This document shows, piece by piece, positions 6,575 through 10,949 of a stretch of 10,949 bases of DNA; position 1 is the first letter of the stretch, and the number at the start of each line of letters is the position of its first letter. A program made the position numbers and the translations under genes. Under the pieces are notes generated by a model. That model ran no database searches. It worked only from the letters and a program-made list of their open reading frames with translations, and was not told the origin of the DNA. This DNA is from Burkholderiales bacterium (GTDB lineage: Bacteria > Pseudomonadota > Gammaproteobacteria > Burkholderiales > Burkholderiaceae_D), in the NCBI GenBank assembly GCA_016197345.1, contig JACPVY010000035.1, positions 1 through 10,949 on the forward strand. Reading direction: 5' to 3'.

Positions 6575-7255
6575 ATGCACAACTCTCGCCGTCTGATCTT
6601 GCTTGTGCTTGTTTCAAGCTTGCTCCATATTGCGGCTTTGCTGTGGTTGAATCTCACGCCGCAGCGTGTCGCCATGAATGCGAGTGCACCCTCGTTGCAG
6701 GTGCGCTTGCAGCTAGCGGCCGCACCTGAACCTGTGGCCCCAGTTGTCGCGCTGCCGACGCCCGCACATATCGCGCCGAGCGCCAGCGCGCCTAAGCAGA
6801 CCACACCGCATATATCCGCCCCCACGCAGCCAACGCGCGCCACACCAAACATCATCAGCCGCTTACCCAGCCAAGCTGCGCCTGCGTCATCCTTTAGCGT
6901 TAGCACCGACAACAGCGCAGATATACCAACGCGCGATACTAGCGACAAACCATTAGACCTCGCCGATATACGCAAAAATTGCATAGGCAAAATCGACCGT
7001 GATTTACGCGGCGAAGATAAATTAGCGCGCCCAAATACGATCGCGGCGCTCGCTAATAAGGCCGAAAGCGGCCACCAACTGGAACGCGCAATTGCTGCTG
7101 CCGGTATTCAACGCGAGATAAAGATACAAGAATTAGTCGCCGCCGATGGCCGCCGCTATAGCAAATTCACCAGCGCAGCGGGTACCTATTGCATGTGGCC
7201 GAAAACACAAAGCGATACTGGCACAAAAGACTCTCTGATCACGAATTGCCCATAA
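6575..7255 (+). CDS. Inner-membrane-anchored, proline-rich periplasmic protein with TonB-like N-terminus; function unknown
   Basis: The 226-residue product starts MHNSRRLILLVLVSSLLHIA: a short basic N-tail and one hydrophobic helix (~7-27), followed by a Pro/Ala/Thr/Ser-rich stretch (~38-110). This is the design of TonB and TolA-type spanning proteins, with the body in the periplasm. The C-terminal ~95 residues (from DLADIRKNCIGKIDRDLRG) do not show the TonB C-terminal pattern. They hold three cysteines (in KNCIG, TYCMW and the near-terminal TNCP), so a disulphide-stabilised domain is possible. I do not recognise a family. Translation starts at ATG 6575 without a clear Shine-Dalgarno sequence. 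The gene lies in the same direction as the lipoprotein-kinase operon, but 152 bp with a hairpin and operator-like repeats intervene, so it is probably a separate unit. Confidence 0.75.
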   Translation: MHNSRRLILLVLVSSLLHIAALLWLNLTPQRVAMNASAPSLQVRLQLAAAPEPVAPVVALPTPAHIAPSASAPKQTTPHISAPTQPTRATPNIISRLPSQAAPASSFSVSTDNSADIPTRDTSDKPLDLADIRKNCIGKIDRDLRGEDKLARPNTIAALANKAESGHQLERAIAAAGIQREIKIQELVAADGRRYSKFTSAAGTYCMWPKTQSDTGTKDSLITNCP

Positions 7256-7270
7256 TTTCCCGTAAGCAAC

Positions 7271-7285
7271 GCCACCATTGGTGGC
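7271..7285 (+). terminator. Short hairpin after the TonB-like gene
   Basis: GCCACC (7271-7276) pairs with GGTGGC (7280-7285) around ATT, 16 bp past the stop. No T-tract follows, so it is a weak terminator candidate at best. It abuts the direct repeats at 7289. Confidence 0.35.
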
Positions 7286-7288
7286 TCG

Positions 7289-7319
7289 CTTCATTCCCGT
7301 TTTTGCCGTCTTCATTCCC
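7289..7319 (+). promoter_or_regulatory. Candidate LytTR-type operator: two exact 10-bp direct repeats with an 11-bp spacer
   Basis: CTTCATTCCC occurs at 7289-7298 and again at 7310-7319, a repeat period of 21 bp, so both copies face the same side of the helix. LytTR response regulators bind pairs of ~9-10 bp direct repeats separated by about 11-13 bp; E. coli YpdB uses GGCATTTCAT-N11-GGCATTTCAT. The site lies 89 bp upstream of the first gene of an operon that encodes a LytTR-type regulator, which suggests autoregulation. A degenerate further element (GCATTCGTCCC) is at 7329-7339, and TTGCAT at 7354-7359 could be a -35. Confidence 0.55.
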
Positions 7320-7398
7320 TCGTTTCGGGCATTCGTCCCTTTCCGCTCCACAGTTGCATCAAGCTCCGGTATCGTGCTAGCACTACATCTACTGTGTT

Positions 7399-7402
7399 GA
7401 GG
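7399..7402 (+). promoter_or_regulatory. Ribosome binding site of the lipoprotein gene
   Basis: GAGG at 7399-7402 lies 5 bases before ATG 7408 (spacer TTGTC). It selects this start, which is also the one giving a lipoprotein signal peptide. Confidence 0.6.
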
Positions 7403-7407
7403 TTGTC

Positions 7408-8670
7408 ATGCTTGCCAAATGTCGTCAAATTTCCATGTTGTGTGCTGTCAGCGCGGCGTCGCTGGTTGTCAATGCTTGCGGTGGCTGCACGATACTCAAT
7501 CAGCGTACGGAAATCACCACAAGCGCAGCCAGCCTCGGCCCAGCACGTTTCCAAGCCCCTTTTTCGACAGCAGAACAAGGGTTCAAAGTCACCAGTTTGC
7601 CTGCCACCAGCACCCTCGCTAGCGAAGCCGCACAATTGGGCAGCCGTAGCCATAAAATTGATCACACAGTGCAAGCACTTTTGCGTCAACACAATATCCC
7701 CGGCGCCGCCGTGGCTGTGCTGCAAAATGGGCGCGTCAGCTATGTCAAAGCATTTGGCTACGCCGATCTGGAACATGGGCGGGCACTACAGGCCGAACAG
7801 CGTTTTATGCTGGGAAATGCTAGCCATCAATTCGTGGCAGCAGCCGTGTTATTGCTAGTGCAAGATGGCAAAATCACCCTCGATGAAAAAATCGGTCGCT
7901 ATCTAGGGGAGGTGCCGAATAGCTGGCGCAACATCACCGTGCGCCAATTGCTGACCAATACTGGCGGTTTTGGGCCGCAACAACCAGATCGCTTCGCCTA
8001 CTATCAGCGCGATCATTTGACTGGCAAAAACAATGACGAAAAACTCGCCGTATTGGAATCGTTCCCGCTAGCGAGCAAACCGGGACGGCATTTCATCGAA
8101 AGCCAATTGGGCTATGACGCGTTGGGCTTCATCGTCGCCAAAGTGAGTGGCAAAACGTATATCGATTTTGTCCAACAACGTATATTTCAACCGCTGGGCA
8201 TGCACTCGGCACGCTTAGTGCAAGCAGGCGCCAATGATGCGCAAGCGGTTACGGGATATTTAGCGAAAGATGGCTTGGATTATGCAGTGCGCTACCACGC
8301 GAATACGCTTGCGCATGCCTCGCTAGCTGCCACCAATATCGAGATGAATGTGCTCGACATGGCGAAATGGGATCTGGCCTTGAATAGCAATCAAGTCTTG
8401 AACGCTGAAAGCCGGGCGCAAATGTGGCAGGCACAGGTGGCGAACGAAGAAACCCAGCACGCCTATGGCTTTGGCTGGAGCGTACAACACAAGGCCGGCA
8501 CGACGCAATTATCACAAACTGGTTTGCTGCAGTCCTCCACGGCCGATTATCGTCGCTATCCCGAAGCACAGTTGTCTGTCATCATCTTCACCAACAAGGC
8601 AGATAACGGCGATTCAACCAGCTTAGCCCCAGCCATCACACGTATTGTGCAGCCTAAGCTCGCCGTATAA
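7408..8670 (+). CDS. Lipoprotein with class C beta-lactamase/PBP-type serine hydrolase fold, apparently catalytically dead
   Basis: The 420 residues begin with a lipoprotein signal peptide and a plausible lipobox VNAC (C24), so the protein should be membrane-anchored on the periplasmic side. Residues ~83-400 follow the serine beta-lactamase family closely: NIPGAAVAVLQNGRVSYVKAFGYAD, AAAVLLLVQDGKITLDEKIG, ITVRQLLTNTGG, GYDALGFIVAKVSGK, PLGMHSA, and RRYPEAQLSVIIFTN. The active-site motifs are replaced. SxxK (usual GSxTKQF) reads GNASHQF, with N137 for Ser and H140 for Lys. YSN reads ESQ (231-233). HTSG reads NTGG (184-187). The late HxG reads QTG (370-372). An intact fold with all these motifs changed suggests a ligand-binding pseudoenzyme rather than a pseudogene. 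It is the first gene of an operon with a LytS kinase starting 20 bp downstream, which suggests a sensing role (inference). Confidence 0.88.
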   Translation: MLAKCRQISMLCAVSAASLVVNACGGCTILNQRTEITTSAASLGPARFQAPFSTAEQGFKVTSLPATSTLASEAAQLGSRSHKIDHTVQALLRQHNIPGAAVAVLQNGRVSYVKAFGYADLEHGRALQAEQRFMLGNASHQFVAAAVLLLVQDGKITLDEKIGRYLGEVPNSWRNITVRQLLTNTGGFGPQQPDRFAYYQRDHLTGKNNDEKLAVLESFPLASKPGRHFIESQLGYDALGFIVAKVSGKTYIDFVQQRIFQPLGMHSARLVQAGANDAQAVTGYLAKDGLDYAVRYHANTLAHASLAATNIEMNVLDMAKWDLALNSNQVLNAESRAQMWQAQVANEETQHAYGFGWSVQHKAGTTQLSQTGLLQSSTADYRRYPEAQLSVIIFTNKADNGDSTSLAPAITRIVQPKLAV

Positions 8671-8690
8671 TAAAGGTCTCCCACGACAAC

Positions 8691-9725
8691 ATGTTTGTGA
8701 TGACCCCGACCCGCTTACCATCGTTGTGGGCGTTGAAGATGGGGCGGCCAGAAAGTTGGCTGCAAGTCGTGCTCCTGCTGGGATTTTATTATCTGTGTGG
8801 CGTGCTGGTATATGGCGCTTTGCTCTGGTTTGATCCATGGTTCAGCCGCCGCTGCAATCGTCATCTGGTTTCGCGCATCGTCTTTGGCCAATTGCTACTC
8901 TTGAGTGAAATCCTGATGCTGACCTATCTGCTGTATTTACAACTTTTTCCCTTCCTTTTTGGGCGTCAAGCCAATTCACTGGGCTTATGGGTCATCTTCT
9001 ATCAGGCAACGATGGCTAGTTTTTTAGTGTATGGCTGGTTACTCGTTGTACGCACCAACCAAAACAACCGACAACAAGCACTACGCTTGCATGTCGAAAC
9101 CGAAGCTCTGGCCACCTCCCTGCATCGCACCGAATTAGCACTGCTAGAAGCGCAAATCGAACCCCATTTTTTATTCAATACGCTGGCCTTGATCAAACGC
9201 CAATATCGCCACGATACCGAAGCGGCGGATAAGGTGATGCTAGCCTTACTGCATTATTTAGAGCGAGCCGGGCCAGCACTCAGGCAAGCTGATTGGAATC
9301 TCGCGCAAGAACTCGATTTGGTGGCGCGCTATCTGGATATCTTGCAGCATCGCTTTGGCGAGCGCTTGCGCTATCAGATTACACAGGCCGAGGGTAGCGG
9401 TCAGGCGAAGATTCCTGCCCTAGTGTTAGCAACCTTGGTCGAAAATGCGGTGCGCCACGGCATTACGCCAAAAGCGGAAGGCGGCACCATTACGATCACC
9501 ACCCACCTCGCCCATAAAATCTTACACATCACCATTTGTGATGACGGTGTCGGTCTACGCCAGACATCTGGCAATGGCTTAGGGCTATCGACCGTCCGCG
9601 CGCGCCTGCGTAGCGCTTACTCTGACGCGGCCAACGTATTGGTGGAACCGAATGTTCCCTGCGGCGTGCGGGTCAGCATCACTTTGCCTTGGAAAACTGA
9701 AAACCATGTCGAACGTATTGCATAA
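8691..9725 (+). CDS. LytS/YpdA-type sensor histidine kinase (His_kinase plus HATPase_c)
   Basis: The 344-residue protein has three or four hydrophobic segments (~23-46, ~62-88, ~98-121), a short coiled linker (~125-150), then the LytS-family His_kinase domain. The phosphoacceptor is H159 in EAQIEPHFLFNTL. The ATPase domain is complete, with an N-box at ENAVRHG (251-257), DDGVG (284-288) and GNGLGLSTVRARL (294-306). It should autophosphorylate and pass phosphate to the response regulator encoded two genes downstream. There is no extracytoplasmic sensor domain, so input may come through the membrane helices or a partner such as the upstream lipoprotein. The gene starts 20 bp after the lipoprotein stop. 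ATG 8691 is chosen, with in-frame GTG 8697 and ATG 8700 possible. AAAGG is 14 bases away, so coupling to upstream translation is likely. Confidence 0.92.
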   Translation: MFVMTPTRLPSLWALKMGRPESWLQVVLLLGFYYLCGVLVYGALLWFDPWFSRRCNRHLVSRIVFGQLLLLSEILMLTYLLYLQLFPFLFGRQANSLGLWVIFYQATMASFLVYGWLLVVRTNQNNRQQALRLHVETEALATSLHRTELALLEAQIEPHFLFNTLALIKRQYRHDTEAADKVMLALLHYLERAGPALRQADWNLAQELDLVARYLDILQHRFGERLRYQITQAEGSGQAKIPALVLATLVENAVRHGITPKAEGGTITITTHLAHKILHITICDDGVGLRQTSGNGLGLSTVRARLRSAYSDAANVLVEPNVPCGVRVSITLPWKTENHVERIA

Positions 9726-10488
9726 GCTTTGGCAGCGGCTACGGCCTCGCTTGGCGCATCATTGGCAAGCGCAACTTGCCTTTCTGGCCGTTGGCGCAAC
9801 CAATAGCATGGTCTTGATGCGTTTGCCATTCTGGATCGACATGATTGAAAGCAATAGCTGGGCAACCATCACGATGACCACGCTTTGGCAATTATTTATC
9901 GGTCTCTTGACTGGTGCCGTGATGCTGTTGATTTTTCACACCTTTGTTGAAGATGGCGCAACCATCGTCAATCAACCACGGCGCTTTTTGTTAGTACTGG
10001 CACCAGCTTCCTTGGCTGGCAGCACGATCAGCGTCGTCGGGCCAGATATGATGTGGCCCGGCCATGTCCCCTTCCAGGTTCGACCAATTGATTTGCTGGC
10101 CTCTTGGATGGAAATCATGCTGTGGGGCGGCATCTTAATCTGGTTGTATTGCCTGTATTTGCAAAAACAGCGCGACCAATTGCAATTCACCACCCTGCTA
10201 GGCAAGCGCGCTATTCTCGCGCGGCAATTGGCGAACTCAGAATTATTGGCCGCCCGCGCACAAATTGATCCGCAATTGCTGACACGCATTTTGCGCATCG
10301 TTCACTCGCACCATAGCCATGCGCCGGAAGCCGCGAATGCACTACTTGATCAACTGATTGCCTATCTGCGGATGGCGATGAATCGCAAACGCGAAAACGA
10401 TCCTTCGCGCTCACTGCAACACACGATGGACGAAGCCATGCAAACCATGTTGGCCAGCCTGCATCAATTAGAAAGCCAAACACCATGA
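9706..10488 (+). CDS. Membrane protein with degenerate LytS-type dimerisation domain, no ATPase domain (pseudokinase-like)
   Basis: ATG 9706 gives 260 residues and overlaps the kinase gene by 20 bp; TTG 9652 would add 18 residues in the overlap and is less likely. Four hydrophobic segments are visible (~23-43, ~56-80, ~94-112, ~128-152). Residues 176-245 align with the LytS His_kinase domain of the gene before it: LLAARAQIDPQLLTRIL matches LLEAQIEPHFLFNTL, and ANALLDQLIAYLRMAM matches the ADKVMLALLHYLERAG helix. The phosphoacceptor His is Q190, and the F and N that follow are also changed. The protein stops cleanly after the second helix, with no N-box, G-box or HATPase remnant. It cannot be a functional kinase alone. 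A heterodimer partner or modulator of the real kinase is the likely role (inference). Its TGA overlaps the ATG of the response regulator. Confidence 0.87.
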   Translation: MSNVLHKLWQRLRPRLAHHWQAQLAFLAVGATNSMVLMRLPFWIDMIESNSWATITMTTLWQLFIGLLTGAVMLLIFHTFVEDGATIVNQPRRFLLVLAPASLAGSTISVVGPDMMWPGHVPFQVRPIDLLASWMEIMLWGGILIWLYCLYLQKQRDQLQFTTLLGKRAILARQLANSELLAARAQIDPQLLTRILRIVHSHHSHAPEAANALLDQLIAYLRMAMNRKRENDPSRSLQHTMDEAMQTMLASLHQLESQTP

Positions 10489-10949
10489 CCACCGCCCTGA
10501 TCGTTGAAGATGAACCTTTTTTAGCGAGCGAATTAGCCGAGCTATTGCAAAGCCTGTGGCCAGAATTGACGTTAGCACCGCCCGCGAATAACGGTTTGCA
10601 GGCGCTGCAATACATTTTCCAACACAAGCCCGACATCGCTTTTTTGGATATCCAAATCCCCGACCCTAATGGTTTGGAAGTGGCGCGGATTGTGCGCGAC
10701 ACCTGCCATATCGTGTTTGTCACCGCTTACGATCAACATGCGATAGAAGCGTTTGAAAAAGGCGCGATTGATTATTTGTTGAAACCGATCAGCCGTGAGC
10801 GCTTACAACTGACCGTGCAAAGACTGCAACAACGCATCACCAGCCCGGCACCTGATTTGGCCCAGATGCTGCCCAGCGCACCCGCCGTACCGCAACAAGG
10901 GCGCTATCTACGCTGGATCACCGCCACCATTGGCCAATCGCTGCGTTTG
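10485..10949 (+). CDS. LytTR-type response regulator, 3' end outside the window
   Basis: The gene starts at ATG 10485, overlapping the preceding stop (ATGA), and runs open to the window end (155 codons). Residues 1-~115 are a complete receiver domain: acidic pair E8/D9, phosphoacceptor D55 in IAFLDIQIPDPNGLEVA, T80 in VFVTAYD, and K100 before P101. A Pro/Ala-rich linker (~120-138) leads into RYLRWITATIGQSLRL, which matches the opening strands of a LytTR DNA-binding domain as in AlgR/YpdB-type regulators. The rest of that domain is cut off. It should be phosphorylated by the LytS-type kinase two genes upstream and bind paired direct repeats such as those at 7289-7319. The overlapping start and lack of a clear Shine-Dalgarno sequence imply translational coupling. 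Confidence 0.92.
   Translation, partial: MTTALIVEDEPFLASELAELLQSLWPELTLAPPANNGLQALQYIFQHKPDIAFLDIQIPDPNGLEVARIVRDTCHIVFVTAYDQHAIEAFEKGAIDYLLKPISRERLQLTVQRLQQRITSPAPDLAQMLPSAPAVPQQGRYLRWITATIGQSLRL

Noticed and set aside
6535..6990. 151-codon minus-strand frame overlapping the TonB-like gene
   Set aside because: Ala/Gly/Cys-rich shadow of a proline/alanine-rich plus-strand gene; no homology recognised and no start signals.
7312..7858. Overlapping 154-codon frames on both strands over the lipoprotein gene
   Set aside because: Shadow frames of a well-supported beta-lactamase-fold coding sequence.
10211..10723. 170-codon minus-strand frame over the pseudokinase/response-regulator junction
   Set aside because: It lies antisense to two supported genes and shows no recognisable domain.

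Overview
The window looks like chromosome of a betaproteobacterium, probably Burkholderiales and perhaps an Oxalobacteraceae-type genus (the genus is a guess). The reasons are a PEP-CTERM exported protein, a MocR-type regulator divergent from a GabD-type dehydrogenase, a LytS/LytTR signalling operon, moderate GC content, and frequent AGC, CAA and TTG codons. No tRNA, rRNA, CRISPR array, transposase or integrase was seen.

Left part (1-4620). A 5'-truncated TPR/Sel1 repeat protein ends at 1368. It converges on a MocR/GabR-type PLP-dependent regulator (minus strand, stop at 1411), with a hairpin plus T-tract terminator between them. The regulator is divergent from a gabD-like succinate-semialdehyde dehydrogenase (3089-4543). 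The shared promoter region holds a TATAAT box for the regulator and a perfect 13-bp palindrome next to the gabD promoter. This is the classic layout for PLP/GABA-responsive control of GABA catabolism, although no gabT lies in the window.

Middle part (4621-7255). Two tandem hairpins separate gabD from a convergent PEP-CTERM protein gene. About 1.1 kb without a convincing intact gene follows. It contains a GGGACA/TGTCCC inverted repeat (third member of a small dispersed family here), a probable decayed frameshifted coding remnant, and an 18-bp palindrome. Next is an orphan membrane-anchored, proline-rich protein with a TonB-like N-terminus but no TonB C-terminal domain.

Right part (7256-10949). 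This is the most interesting block: a four-gene, same-strand, tightly packed operon. It encodes (1) a lipoprotein with a serine beta-lactamase/penicillin-binding fold in which the usual catalytic motifs all look replaced, (2) an apparently intact LytS-type sensor histidine kinase, (3) a four-helix membrane protein ending in a degenerate LytS dimerisation domain, with Gln in place of the phosphoacceptor His and no ATPase domain, and (4) a LytTR-type response regulator cut by the window end. Upstream of the operon are two exact 10-bp direct repeats with an 11-bp spacer, the spacing known for LytTR operators such as that of E. coli YpdB. My reading, which is inference, is a signalling module that uses a dead enzyme as a periplasmic sensor, a real kinase and a pseudokinase, and that controls its own operon.
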